From positions 154,836 through 218,835 of the forward strand of contig CAUYUJ010003559.1 in the NCBI GenBank assembly GCA_963575745.1: a DNA stretch of 64,000 bases, read 5' to 3'. This DNA comes from Prorocentrum cordatum (lineage: Eukaryota; Sar; Dinophyceae; Prorocentrales; Prorocentraceae). The position numbers and the translations under genes were made by a program. This document shows, piece by piece, positions 12,104-22,380 of this stretch; positions within the stretch are counted from its first letter, which is position 1, and each line of letters begins with the position of its first letter. The notes below the pieces were generated by a model. It worked only from the letters and a program-made list of their open reading frames with translations, was not told where the DNA came from and did no database searches.

Positions 12104-12285
12104 GGGGTCCTTTGAGACGAGATTGACCTACGCGATGTTGATGTTCGGGTCCGTTGGGGCGAAATTGAGTTACATCGTGTTTTTATTCGGGCCCGTTAGA
12201 ACGAACTTGACTTACGCGAGGCTTACATTCGGGTCCATTAGGGCGAAGTTCTCTTACATGATCTTCATCTTCGGTCCGTGCTCGT
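12104..12285. repeat. 42-bp tandem repeat inside the Copia element
   Basis: Units start near 12104, 12146, 12188 and 12230 with a CGGGTCCGTTGGGGCGA-type core, 42 bp apart. The plus strand reads a 14-residue repeat (for example LTYAMLMFGSVGAK), but the element is coded on the other strand, so this is probably non-coding expansion. Confidence 0.75.
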
Positions 12286-12903
12286 GCTCCGAGTCCGTCG
12301 CGATCCCCAACCCCAGGATGTCCCCCGGCTGGTCCCTGGGCCCTCTCGCCCAAAGCCTCGTACTCGCCTTCAGTGTCGCAGGCGATCGGACTCGGAGTCG
12401 CGAGCAAAATACTGGATCGCGGAATCCGGCTGAGGCCCCTCGAGGTGGAATTGGATCTCTGGAGATTTTTCGTCCAGCGCTGCGTTCGGCGGCACCCTCC
12501 ATCCACCCTGCGGAAACTGAAGCAGATTGAGCAGCGGATGGTGCGAGTCAGCTTTTGTGACCTGGGCCTGCGCCGTGCCCATCTCTCCAGGAAAGGAAAA
12601 GGTATTGGCGCGAGGATCGTCGACTATGCCGATCCGTTTCGCCGCCGGTCTCGACGACAACAGTGGCAGATCTCCCGCCGCAACACTGACGCGCAATATT
12701 CCGCATCGGCGATGTCCGAAACAGATGGGAACCAGAGCCGCAAACATGCCCCAGACCGGGTCACCCGCTCCAAAAAGGAGTCGCTCCTGTTTCCAAAGCC
12801 AGCCGGTATCGCACACCTCGCGTGCAACGACGTAAGAGAGCAGCCCACATCTTCAACGCAGCGTAGCCCATCACGCATCTATCGCAGCTACTTCCGCAAA
12901 TTG

Positions 12904-13554
12904 CTAAACCAATTCTCCGACACATCCTCTCAAAAAGAAACGAACGCACATGCAGGAAACAATTCGAATCCGCCGCTGCCGTTGGGCTTGGTAGTTCTGG
13001 TCGGTGCTGCCCGTGCAGAGCGCCGCGCGCTGTGTCCCCGTCGCAATGGCCAAAACTGCATGTGGCTCCGCCTCCACCGCCGGACCGTCATGAATAGCAA
13101 GCGTCGGCCGGCGAGTGTGCTGCGAACTGCTTCCACGAGACTTCGGGCACTCTGGACATCTTTTCTGGTGGCCTTTCTGGTCGCATGCCTTGCAGACAGA
13201 ATTCTTTTCGAGTTCGTCAATTTCCTTCTGTCTGGCAGGGTCTCGTCGATGTTGGGTATGTGGCTTCGGCGGCGGCGGGAGGATTCTCTGGTTTCTGAAA
13301 TCTTTCATTTTGAACTTGGCAGAAGTGAACTCAGCCTTGGCAGAAGTGAACTCAGCATTGGTGAATCGCCAATTGCTTTCTTTCCAGCATGCGACGTAGG
13401 CCTCGGCCATGGCTTCCGCCACGGTTCCGTCCTCAGGGTCGCCCTCGGCCTCGTCGCCCTTGAAGGCCTCGAGGCCGGGAAGGTCGGCGGGGCCTCCCCC
13501 GTTCGCCGAGAATGACTCCACGGCCTTATACTCGTCGTCATCAAGCTCGCGCAA
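12904..13554 (-). pseudogene. gag: Copia gag with zinc knuckle
   Basis: The 216-residue open frame is the first coding segment after the 5' LTR. It has an acidic start, a basic middle and a CCHC-like zinc knuckle, CKACDQKGHQKRCPEC, at about residues 121-136. The spacing is C-x2-C-x4-H-x3-C (or x6-C), not exactly the canonical x4. The knuckle binds element RNA in the capsid-like particle. A 21-bp tandem duplication (about 13319-13360) gives the peptide repeat AEFTSAK twice. Upstream N-terminal sequence up to the LTR is in other frames, so the gag start is not certain. Confidence 0.75.
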
Positions 13555-13841
13555 GTAGCTCTGTACGTTGTCCAGGGCTGGTCGTTCCAGTTGCTCATCC
13601 CCCAGTTACGCATGTAGTGCACGCTGCCGTGGGGATCGGCAGGTTGCCCCGCGGCTCGTGATGATTCCCTCTCGGCGGATGGGGAGCCTCCTCGTGGCCG
13701 TCCTGCTCGTCGTAATTATCATCGGCGTGGGGCTGCTCAGCGGCAACCCTTTCCCGTCGCCCGACGGGTCTCCACGTCCCGGCAGCCGTGGCGGCCGCAA
13801 CAAGCGAAGTACAGTCAGCTTAGCGTAGACCGAAACCACTA

Positions 13842-13854
13842 GCTCCGCTACCAA
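13842..13854 (-). promoter_or_regulatory. Primer binding site, initiator-tRNA-Met type
   Basis: On the minus strand, one base after the 5' LTR, the sequence is TGGTAGCGGAGC. The classical Copia primer site complementary to the 3' end of initiator tRNA-Met is TGGTATCAGAGC, so 10 of 12 bases agree. The position is exactly as expected. Confidence 0.75.
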
Positions 13855-14007
13855 TGTGAGTTCGGATGCGGCGTTCTTTGTTTTGCTGCATAAGCCGATG
13901 CCAAAGGCTGACAGGTGCACCTGCGATGGGAAGCAACTGGCGATAGTAAAGAGGGGCGTGGTAAAGAGCAGAGACATGTACGGCTCCCATCGCTACCGAA
14001 ATTCACA
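13855..14007 (-). repeat. 5' LTR of the Copia element
   Basis: Partner of 6620-6772. On the minus strand it begins TGTGAATTTCGG and ends CTCACA, so the ends are TG...CA with a 5-bp inverted terminus. It should contain the element promoter, but I recognise no defined core element. Confidence 0.9.
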
Positions 14008-14012
14008 CTCAT
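14008..14012. repeat. Target-site duplication of the Copia element, right copy (CTCAT)
   Basis: Identical to 6615-6619. In both flanks CTC is an in-phase codon of the LINE-1 reading frame. Confidence 0.85.
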
Positions 14013-14376
14013 GAGCATGCACGGCATCCCGGACGCCATCCACGTGTATCGCAGAATGGTTTGGCAGTGGGCAGCACGTGTAGCGACCCACCCACCGCAC
14101 AGGTGGACACTGCGAGTTCTAAAATAGAGTCCCAACACGGATTCAAAGCAACGGGGTTATCGACAACACGGCGACCAGCACAAACGATGGGACGACGATA
14201 TTCGGAAGTTTTAACACAATGTGTATCGACATGAAGAGATTACGCAGAGCGACGCCAACGACGCCACCCAGCCACGACGATACCTACGCCGCGACATCAA
14301 CGACGTGAGATGGCTCACAGCTGCGGCGCGGACGACATGGTGGAACTCACTCGAAGGAGCCTTCGTGGCTGCATGA
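14013..14376 (+). pseudogene. LINE-1: 3' end of the coding region beyond the Copia insertion
   Basis: The frame that ends in ..RGAEEL at 6617 continues here as SMHGIPDAIHVYRRMVWQWA and then HRWTLRVL. Later in the same frame come QHKRWDDDIRKF and WLTAAARTTWWNSLEGAF. These are the tryptophan-rich tail motifs found at the C terminus of EEP-RT LINEs. Stops at 14125 (TAG) and about 14209 (TAA) interrupt it; the last recognisable residue precedes a TGA at 14374. The match of frame and family motif on both sides shows that the Copia element split one older LINE. Confidence 0.8.
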
Positions 14377-15600
14377 TTCGTGGCTCTTTCCGACTTCCGA
14401 CTCCAGCTCCCATCTCTCTCTTTACAATTCTGGCTCCAACTCGCATTTTTGATGGGGCTCCCATCTTCCCGACTCCGGCTCCGACTCCAACTCCCGAATT
14501 TCCGACTCTCCCATCCCAGTCCGACTCCAGCTTCCATCCTATCTCATCTCTCCGACTCCGGCTACGCTCCTGGACCCCATCTCTCCGACTCCGGCTCCGA
14601 CTCCAGCTTCCGCATTTGCGACTGCCATGTGACCATACGAGTGCGAAGCATCAACGACGGCATCACTATCCAACGGCATCACTATCCACGACACGCACAC
14701 ACAACGACTCCGACATCAACGATGCCTCTCCCTCCTCCCTCCCTCCCCTCCGACGCACCTAATCTTTTTTATGTCTCGAATGCATGCTTTACCATACACC
14801 ACAGTATCTTGGCGCCGCGGCTCCACCGCTCCATACCCAGAGGGACCGCACCCCGGCGCGCACGCGAGCGTCCGTCCGTCCGTCCGTCCCCGGCCCCTCT
14901 AGATGCTCACCAAACCAATGCCTCTTCGCGAGTTAATCGCTACTTAGCGACCGTCAAGAGGTCCGTCTGAACCCAGCCTGACCCGCTCGCGCTTCCGCTC
15001 GTCTTTTACAATCCGCTCCAGCGTGGCAGCGATGCAGGGGCTCTACAAAGCGAGTTGGCCGGCATGCCCCACGACGTAAACACGCAGGGGTCTAACATCC
15101 TTCCCCGGGGCGGACTCTTCACCCCGAGCTGCTGTTGCGCGGTGCTGGGGCCTGGCGAATCCCCCCGGAGTCCGAAAGCAGTCAGGAGCCGCTTGTCGCG
15201 ATTTGGTCGCAGCGAGGGGGAGGAGGTCTGGGTTTGCACGAGCCAGAGCTCACACAGTGGCCTGGAGCACAGCGTGAGGCCAACATCACCAGCTCTGTGC
15301 ACACAGCGAGTCGAAATCCTGCACTCCCGCCGCTGCCCTTACCCCTCCCCGCCACGAGGGCGACCAGGAGAGATAGGCAAGAAGAGGAGGAAGAGGAGGA
15401 AGAGGAGACGAAGAAGGCGATTTCCCGTGGAAACGGGACCCGTCGCTCATCCACACCCCCTTGATCCATGTTTGCGATCGCCTGACTCACTCAGCGGGCG
15501 GGCCTTCTCGGAAAGCTCAGGAGGCCTCTCCGAAGCCCTGCCGCTTTCTGAGAAACCCCGCACCCCCCCCCCCACCCTCTCCCCCCCCGGCGCGCTGCCG
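14377..15600. other. Low-complexity and unassigned sequence
   Basis: From about 14385 to 14630 there is a degenerate CGACTCCGGCTCC-type repeat. The rest up to 15600 has short open frames with no protein family that I recognise. Confidence 0.5.
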
Positions 15601-15852
15601 ACTCCGCCTCCTCCTCCTCCTCCTCCTCCTCCTCCTCCTAATCTTGCTCCTCCTCCTCCTCCTCTTCCTCCTCCTCCTCTCCTCCTCCTCCTTCTCCTCC
15701 TCCTCCTCCTCCTGCTCCTCCTCCCTCTTCCTCCTCCTCCTCCCCTCCTCCTCCTCCTCCTCCTCCTCCTCCTCCTCCTCCTCATGCTCCTCCTCGTCCT
15801 CCTGCTCCTCCTCCTGCTCCTCCTCCTCCTCCTCCTCCTCCTCCTCCTCCGG
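15601..15852. repeat. (CTC)n microsatellite
   Basis: About 250 bp of CTCCTC repeats with interruptions. It produces long Leu-, Ser- or Arg-rich frames that are not genes. Confidence 0.95.
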
Positions 15853-16184
15853 CCAGGCGTCGGTATCTGGGGGACGTGCGCCGCCCCTTCACGCAACCTC
15901 TCGTCACTTTTAGCGGGGTGCAATTCCCGGAGCCGTGCCCGATCGTCTACCCGACTGTGACCGAAACTGGCGCCTGAAGTTGTCTGACCGCGCCCGAGGG
16001 TGACTGAAAATGGGCTGGTGCAAAACAAGCACGGTTTTCAGATTTGGTCACAAGTTCGGTCACACTACGTTTTCGGTCGCAATTTCAAACGCGCGTTCGG
16101 ACGCATGTGTTTCGCTCACACGCCACTTTGGCTGATAGGGGCCCAGCACCATGACACCCTTCTGCCCCTCTAGGGGGAACAGGA
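15853..16184. other. No gene recognised
   Basis: Short unassigned stretch between the CTC microsatellite and the fold-back element. It includes several TTTCGGTC/GGTCAC-like short repeats near 15955-16080. Confidence 0.4.
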
Positions 16185-16313
16185 CACGGCATAAACATTA
16201 CTTCTCGGAGGTCCGCGCGGATGTCTTGAATCGGCGCTGGAGGCAGCGCCAGCAGGGCAGAGTGCCGTTCCAAGAAATCTGCGCGGACCTCCGAGAAATC
16301 ATGCTCATGCTGT
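16185..16313. mobile_element. Fold-back (MITE-like) element, copy 1
   Basis: Two arms of about 50 bp (16185-16234 and 16264-16313) are inverted repeats with about 41 of 50 matches. They contain TTCTCGGAGGTCCGCGC and an outer CGGCATAAACAT-like end. The loop is about 29 bp. A diverged relative lies at 31312-31470. No coding capacity. Confidence 0.7.
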
Positions 16314-17728
16314 TTTTGTTTTGTACTCGAACCTCTGCCACTCCCACCATCGTGCACCCCTTCCGCCCTTCCCTGCTCCGCTGGCCCCAAGGAAGGGGCG
16401 GCGGCGGTCTTGAAGCAGGGCCCACCTTTGCCGTCGGGACTCGGCCTCGGGCGCCGGCGCGTGCTGGCGGGACCGAAGCACACGACGAGAGAGGGGGCGA
16501 GGGACTGAGGGGCAACGTCAAGGGGGGGAGCGGCTCGGGGGGTACGCCCTTGCCCACTTCTTCCAGGATCCGTAGTCCCGAAAAGCGTCGGTTCCAGTCC
16601 CGGCGAACCTCCTGATCGCACCGCCGGGCCCTCCACTGTCCGTGTTCATCTTCACCGTCTGGCGTCCCGCCGGCACTCACCTGAGTGCCTCCCAGTGCAA
16701 CAGCGCCTGCTATCGCGCGGCACGCCCCGCACTACCAACGCAGATTGGGCTTCGAGGAGGGAGCGCCCGCACCCTCTTTTCCACACCTGTGGCAAGCCAA
16801 AATGCTGCAGCATCGACACGCACATTCAACACGCATGTGAGAAGTACACACGTGCACTAACACGCACTGGGCCCGACAGGCCCTGAGATCAGCAGAATGG
16901 CTAACAACCCCCCAAGCAACTGCCACCTCCCGGGTGAAACACTGCGGTGCGAAGGCCAGTCACACCGTCACGTTTAAAACCACGACCGACTGTCGCGGAC
17001 GAGCAGCTGCAAAACAATGGAAACACAAGAGGGGGAGAACGGTCCCGGGGCCTGGCGAAGGTCCCCGCAGGCCCAAAACGGAAACGGCGAAAAAACCTCC
17101 GCCAGTCTAACTTTTCACTCTACATTTTGGAGGTCTGGGCAGGCCCCGTCGGAAAGTCAACACGCCCCCCTGCTATGGTGGGCTTGATATTTCCACCGGC
17201 CACCACCATCAGTAGGAGGGGGAGGGGGTCCTTCTCCTCCTCTTTTCCTCCTCCTCCTCCTCCTCTTCCTCCTCCTCATCCACCTCCTTCCCCTCTCCAT
17301 CTTATTTTGGAATGGGTGGAAAACAGGCCCATCATGCTCAACACCCCATCCAGAGTGCCAATATTGGCCGTAAAGACTCCACGTCGTCGGACTCATGTCG
17401 GGGGCGGCCAAGAGGGAGGCGTCCAAGAGGAGGGGGCGCAAATCATGGCCGGCGGCATGTGCGCGGCCTGGGGGGGGGCCAGGAACGTAATGAAATAAGA
17501 AGAGGCGCCATGAAATCTGAGGAAACATCATCGCCCACGCCATAATATCGCCCCCCCTATAATCATTACCCCCCCCCTTTGCCGCTCCCGAGCATGGGGC
17601 GGTCGCCCCGCCGGCCGGTGCCGGCATGAGGGATATCCCGGGCGCCCCGGCCTCGGGCAGAGGACGAGCCGGAAGCTAGCCTGCGGCCGCGCGCCCGCCG
17701 CGCCCGCGAGGCAGGCGAGGCAGGCGAG
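16314..17728. other. No gene recognised
   Basis: GC-rich sequence with a short CTC microsatellite near 17235-17300 and several G runs. Open frames are low-complexity or overlap on several frames. I see nothing that I can assign. Confidence 0.45.
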
Positions 17729-17965
17729 GCCCAAGGGGAGGAGGAGGAGGAGGAGGAGGAGGAGGAGGAGGAGGAGGAGGAGGAGGAGAAGAGAAGAGAA
17801 GGAGGAGGAGGAGGAGGAGGAGGAGGGAGGAGGAGGAGGAAGAGGCGGGGGGGAGGACGAGGAGGAGGGGCCGCTTTCGGCTTCGGCCCGTTTCGGCTTC
17901 GGCCCGTCTCGGCTCCGTTTCGGTCTGCTTCGGCCTCGGCCCGCTTCGGTTCTGAGCCTGCTTCG
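17729..17965. repeat. (GGA)n microsatellite followed by a CTTCGGCC-type repeat
   Basis: GGA repeats cover 17735-17850. They are followed by about 80 bp of degenerate CGGCTTCGGCCCG repeats. Confidence 0.85.
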
Positions 17966-18900
17966 ACCCTGGCCCGAGCCGTAACGGGCCGAGCTGAAAC
18001 GCGCTGAAGCCTGCACGGGCCGAGGCCGAAACGGGCCTGAAGTTATGTTGTCCCATCCTACTTCAGCCTTGATCACTGGAGGGAATTGCGAGCACCAAGG
18101 CAATACCCAAACTGGACGGTTTTCATGTGTCGGGCCCCAGGAGGCGATACTCGTTCGGCACTGTTTCGTTACTTTTCTGGGTGCTCGAACTTACTTCTGG
18201 GATTTGGTTCCGCTCAGTACGATGGGAGCAACATACACCTGAAGCAGAAACGGGCCCAGGACAAGACAGCATCGGACGGGCAAGTCAGAGCGGGTCAACA
18301 CGTGCATCGCGTCGGGCCACGTCGGCACGGAATCAAGAGATCGCATCGGCTCGGCTGCGCCCAGACGCGCACCAGCGCCATGCCAGCCTCGGGCCGCAGC
18401 GGAGTCGAATCGGAGATCGAGCGGATCGGAATGAGCCACAGCGGGGGGAAGGGGGCGACCACCTGGGGAGGCTCGCGACCTCCCCGAGGACCCGAGCCCC
18501 CCCCCCAAGACACTGCAGAGCTCCCAGAAGCAACCCCGAAAGCGCAAACAAACTCCATTTCCTCCTCCTCCTCCTTGTCGCCTTCCTCGAGCTTCGATCC
18601 TGGAACCTCGAGCCTCAGGAGGAGCTGGCGGCCCCCTCGTCGCAACCTCCTCGGCTCCGGCTGGTGGCCCCCAGTCGTAACCCCCTCGGCACTGCCCCGC
18701 AGACTTAGGTCGGGCGTGTCCTCCTACAGGCGAATGCTAGGCGAAAGATCAAACAAATACTCAGCAATACCCAAAGATGCTCAAAATAAGTCCAGATATC
18801 GTCCCAACCATTTTTGTTTTAACTATTTTTGAATTTTCGGTGGGCGAGGGCAGGAGTTGGCGGCGCGCCCAGGGCGGAAGACAGCGGGGGGGCCGGCGCT
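17966..18900. other. No gene recognised; one 248-residue open frame without protein character
   Basis: The longest frame is 18086-18832 on the plus strand. It is rich in Ser, Arg and Pro, overlaps open frames in other phases and contains no motif that I recognise. I treat it as chance openness in GC-rich DNA. Confidence 0.4.
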
Positions 18901-18904
18901 CTCC

Positions 18905-18985
18905 GAAGGCGACTGGGCTTCTCGGAAGCCCTCGCGTCTGATCTCAGACGACGCGAGGGCCTCTGAGAAGCCCCGCCGCCTTCTG
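18905..18985. repeat. Inverted repeat (hairpin)
   Basis: GGGCTTCTCGGAAGCCCTCG and its following CGTCTGA pair with TCAGACGACGCGAGGGCC and TCTGAGAAGCCC, with few mismatches. The arms are about 27-30 bp with almost no loop. A diverged relative of the CTTCTCGGAAG core occurs near 15485-15555. Confidence 0.7.
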
Positions 18986-19735
18986 CGCAGGCCAGCCCCG
19001 TCTGCCGTTCCCCCCCGACCCCCACCCCAGCGCGCGGCCGAGGGAGGGCCCCCGGACATCTGGCGATCTCGCCAAGCTCAAGACGGAAACCTCTCGTCGT
19101 TTTCGGCCCAAATGGAGGGCCGGGAACCGTCAAACAGGACGGCCCGGGACGCAAGGCCAGCAGTGGAAAACGGGTCGGGGCTTCCTGGGGACCCGCGTTG
19201 AATAGATCTGGGGGTAGGAGCAGCAAGCAGAGGAAAAGGCAGAGCAGGAGGAGGAGGGATGGGGGATCAGGGGTGGAAGACGGATGCGGGAGAAGGGAGG
19301 GATGAGGGAGAGGGAGAGGGAGAGTGAGAGAAGATACGAAACGAGAAGATAATATAATAGAAGATTAGAGACGATAAGAAAAGGAGGAGGAGAAGACGAA
19401 GACTACGATACATAAGAAAACTGAAGAAGCGGACTACTATCACGATGGACCATGTCAGTAACAATCACAATCATATTGCTATAATGAATGCTGAAACTGA
19501 CCAAATCGTATTATTATAGAACTGGAACGTACGACTATTAAGACTAGCACCTGTGATAATGGGGACAACATCAATACTATCATAACACTTTAAATCATAA
19601 ACACATGGTGATATGAAGAAAACGGATCCGACGAGGAAAACGGAGAAGGACTGCACAATCAACATGATGAAGATCGCGAGAAAGTATAACCTAGCTGGGG
19701 CATCGCCTGGCTGCCAGTCCGCGCGGCCTGAGAGG
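18986..19735. other. No gene recognised
   Basis: GC-rich sequence gives way to AG-rich low complexity (19240-19420), then AT-richer unassigned sequence to 19735. No coding region or RNA gene is supported. Confidence 0.45.
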
Positions 19736-19960
19736 AAAAGGAGGACCGAGAAGCATGAACGGACCAAACCGAAGCGAGAACCGATAACCGTGACCGGACC
19801 CGACCGAACGGGCCCCAAACAAATCAAGAACCGAACCGGACCGAACCGAATTCATTCTGAACCGAACCAAGGGGAACCGAACCGAACCAAAACCGGAACC
19901 GAACCGCAACGGGGCGGCCCCCGAACCCAACCGACGAGAACCGAACAGGACGTAGTACCA
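19736..19960. repeat. GAACC/CGGAC short-motif repeat
   Basis: Dense degenerate repeats of GAACCGAACC and GGACCGAACC. They lead into the TCCGGACCCCC minisatellite that follows. Confidence 0.75.
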
Positions 19961-20092
19961 ACCAACCCAGCCCGCACAAGGCCGCAGGCAACGACCCCCC
20001 GTGCCCCAACCACCAAACCCCCAGGACACCTCATCGGACATGTTGACGTCGTCGTTGGCCCCAGACAGCTCCAAGATGCATGGCCCACGAGG

Positions 20093-20575
20093 TCGCCCGG
20101 ACCCCCCCCAGTCCGGACCCCCCCGTCCCCGGTCCGGACCTCCCCTGGTCCCAATCTAGACCCCCCCCCCCGGTCCGGACCCCCATCGGTCCGGACCCCC
20201 GTCTGGCCCCCCCTGGCCCCGACCCCCCCCGTCCAAACATCCCGCCGTCCGGACCCCCCCCCGGTCCGGACCTCCCCCCGTCCGGACCCCCTCCGGCCCG
20301 GACATCCCCAGGTCCGGTCTGGACCCCCCCAGCCCCGACCCCCCCCGGTCCAAACCCCCCCGGTCCGGACCCTCTCCGGGTCTGGACGGGCCCCTCCAGG
20401 TCCGGACCTCTCCTGGTCCAGACCCGCCCCGGTCCGAACCCCCCCGGTCCGGACCGCCCCCCAGTCCGGATCCCCCCAGCCCGGACCCCCCGTGCGGACC
20501 CCCGGTGCCACCCCGCGGCCGGGACCCTTGGTGCGGACCCGACTCCTCCCCCCGGCCCGGACCCCCCCGGCCCAC
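20093..20575. repeat. GGTCCGGACCCCCC minisatellite
   Basis: About 480 bp of degenerate CCGGTCCGGACCCCC units of variable length (roughly 15-25 bp). All frames are Pro- or Gly-rich. Confidence 0.85.
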
Positions 20576-21061
20576 TGTAGTGAACTTGGGGTTTGCGTTG
20601 GGTTGCAAGGTGCTTGTCAGTTAGTTGTAAGGCAGTAGTGAAGTACGTGCAACATAGCTGCAAGTCGCTTTAGCGTTTGTAAGTTGCGTTATCTAACATA
20701 ACTACCTTAGCAAGTCGCATAATATTTGTATCAATTGGCACGCACTTGTCTCGACTTAGCCCGAGTTGCAAATTCACGCCGCGACCTACGTTGATGGTTG
20801 AAGTCGGATCTCTTGCATGGCAAAGTCAGAATGCCACATGGTATTTTTGTATGCGGATGCCGTCCGCATTGCATGATTCTGATGTCCTCAAGTTGCCCAC
20901 TTGGCTTTTCCAGTGTGCATTGCTCAATTGCGTGAAGACGCATCCGTCGCTGGATTGCGTGCCAGGTGGCAATTGAACGCCCGACGGGCGACGCCGCGAT
21001 CGAATTTGGCCATCGTATGAAAGAATTGCTATCACTAGAATCGGTCACAATCCAATTTCGA
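20576..21061. other. No gene recognised
   Basis: AT-richer unique sequence upstream of the unknown gene. It has short GCAAGTCGCTT-like repeats near 20590-20730. Confidence 0.4.
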
Positions 21062-21114
21062 TGCATCGTGTGTATATATATATATACATACATATCTATC
21101 TATATATATGCACT
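21062..21114. repeat. (TA)n microsatellite
   Basis: TATATA/CATACATA tract immediately 5' of the unknown open frame. Confidence 0.85.
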
Positions 21115-22380
21115 ATGTTCAACGCGTTCCACGACGATTACACGTCCAGCATCATATTTCAAACAAAGCGTTGTTGTCTTGATGTTGGCGTGTCAGGCTC
21201 GAACTGCTTTTGTCGTTCGCAGCTACTGCATTTTCTGCGCGGAATGCAGAAATTCTACCCACAAGAGCTGGTGGATTTCATCAACGGGCGCATTGATGTG
21301 TATCGCGGCGGCAAGCTTGCTCCGATCAAAGCTTGGAAGGATTGCGTCGACCACCTTTTGAATGATAAGGTCGCCACGCGGATCGTCGCTCAGGCGGATG
21401 ATTTCGTCATCCACCCCTCGAACCGTTCTGGCCACGGTGCGAAGACATGCAACGCCCACAGGGTTGGCGCCATGCTCAAGCAGATCGGCGTTGACCCTGC
21501 TGAGCTCAAGAAGGCGGTTGCCTTCGAGCGCGTGCCCACGGGTCCGAGGAAGTCGTCAAGTCGTCCGAGGTCGCTTTCAACCAGAAGCTGATTTCGTCCA
21601 GTAAGGGTATGTTGGCGCCGATGACGGGCGCGGAGAGGTTCTGCTCGGTGGGGGCGGGCCACGCCACGCAGTTGTTCAAGGCAATGAAGGCGGCTTGCCC
21701 CACTCCTGAGCCGACCCTCGCCGTCTTGCCGTGGCAGGCAGACGCTGCGTGGCCGCGCCTTCCAGATTTGGCACGGCGCGCCCTCCAAGCGAGCAACGAC
21801 GTTGCCAATTCGATGTCGGAGCTCGAAGTTTGCGTGCGCATTGCGGAATTTACAGAACTGATGCCTGCAGGATCGCCTTTTGATGCCTGCGTTGATGCAG
21901 TGAAGATGAAACAGCCTTCATGCCAGACAGGCGGCAGAAATGCACCCCTTGCAAATGCGCGCGGCGCAGGCAGGCGCGGTCACGCCATGCGGCAAAGCAG
22001 CAACGCTACGACTCTCTGTGCTTTTCAAACATAAATCTGCCGTTGGCCGCGCGCGCCGGCGCCGTGCATAGTTTGCAGGGGGCGGATTTCCCCTGGGAGA
22101 AATACATTGATAAGATCGGCAAGCTCGCAACGCGCTGCGGCGGGGGATCTGGCGTCCCGCTGGTTAAATTCATGGACCGTTTTGGCAAATTGCATGGCGC
22201 CAACAACAGGCTCGGATGGGATTTCGCTACGTCTGTTGCCGGCGTCCAGCTCGGCGATCTGATCCCGGGCCGTGCGTCTTCCTGCGCGCTGCGGGCACAA
22301 TTGCCAACCTGGCCCCCGCTAAGCAATCTGACGGCGTGGCGAAGCTACTGGTTCCCAGCGGCATTGAGAGGTTGAATTAG
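21115..22380 (+). pseudogene. Unknown protein gene, frameshifted or with unrecognised introns
   Basis: Function not recognised. The coding character is good, with balanced composition and no repeats. Frame 1 from the ATG at 21115 reads FLRGMQKFYPQELVDFINGR, IKAWKDCVDHLLNDKVATRI and VGAMLKQIGVDPAELKKAVA. Near 21540 the sense moves to frame 3 (SEEVVKSSEVAFNQKLISSS, then MTGAERFCSVGAGHATQLF and SELEVCVRIAEFTELMPAG). From about 21920-22040 it moves to frame 2 (DFPWEKYIDKIGKLATRC, VPLVKFMDRFGKLHGANNRL), ending with a TAG at 22378-22380. The frame changes may be indels in a retroposed copy or small introns with non-canonical borders, which dinoflagellates use. The ATG at 21115 is the first after the TA tract; a start at 21061 would include the microsatellite. 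The next base after the stop begins an A box of the repeat-element family. Confidence 0.55.

Larger units (their letters stand above)
6620..14007 (-). mobile_element. Ty1/Copia LTR retrotransposon, complete in structure but decayed, nested in LINE-1
   Basis: The element is about 7.4 kb and reads on the minus strand. It has two 153-bp LTRs in direct orientation (6620-6772 and 13855-14007), bounded by TGTGA/TCACA-type termini and a CTCAT duplication. In minus-strand order it holds the 5' LTR, a primer binding site, gag with a zinc knuckle, a gap of degenerate sequence, integrase, RT and RNase H, a purine-rich tract and the 3' LTR. The order integrase before RT is diagnostic of Copia. The LTRs differ at about 15 of 153 positions by eye, so the insertion is not recent. 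No protease active-site motif (DSG/DTG) was found. Coding regions carry frameshifts. Confidence 0.92.

Noticed and set aside
11927-12903. Copia aspartic protease
   Set aside because: No D-S/T-G-A motif in any minus-strand frame between gag and integrase. The region holds a 42-bp repeat and degenerate sequence.
6431-13977. Pair of similar short proteins at 6431-6742 and 13606-13977 (minus) as a gene family
   Set aside because: Their similarity lies entirely inside the two LTRs; they are LTR translations, not genes.
18086-18832. 248-residue open frame as a gene
   Set aside because: Low-complexity Ser/Arg/Pro composition, overlapping open frames in other phases and no recognisable motif.
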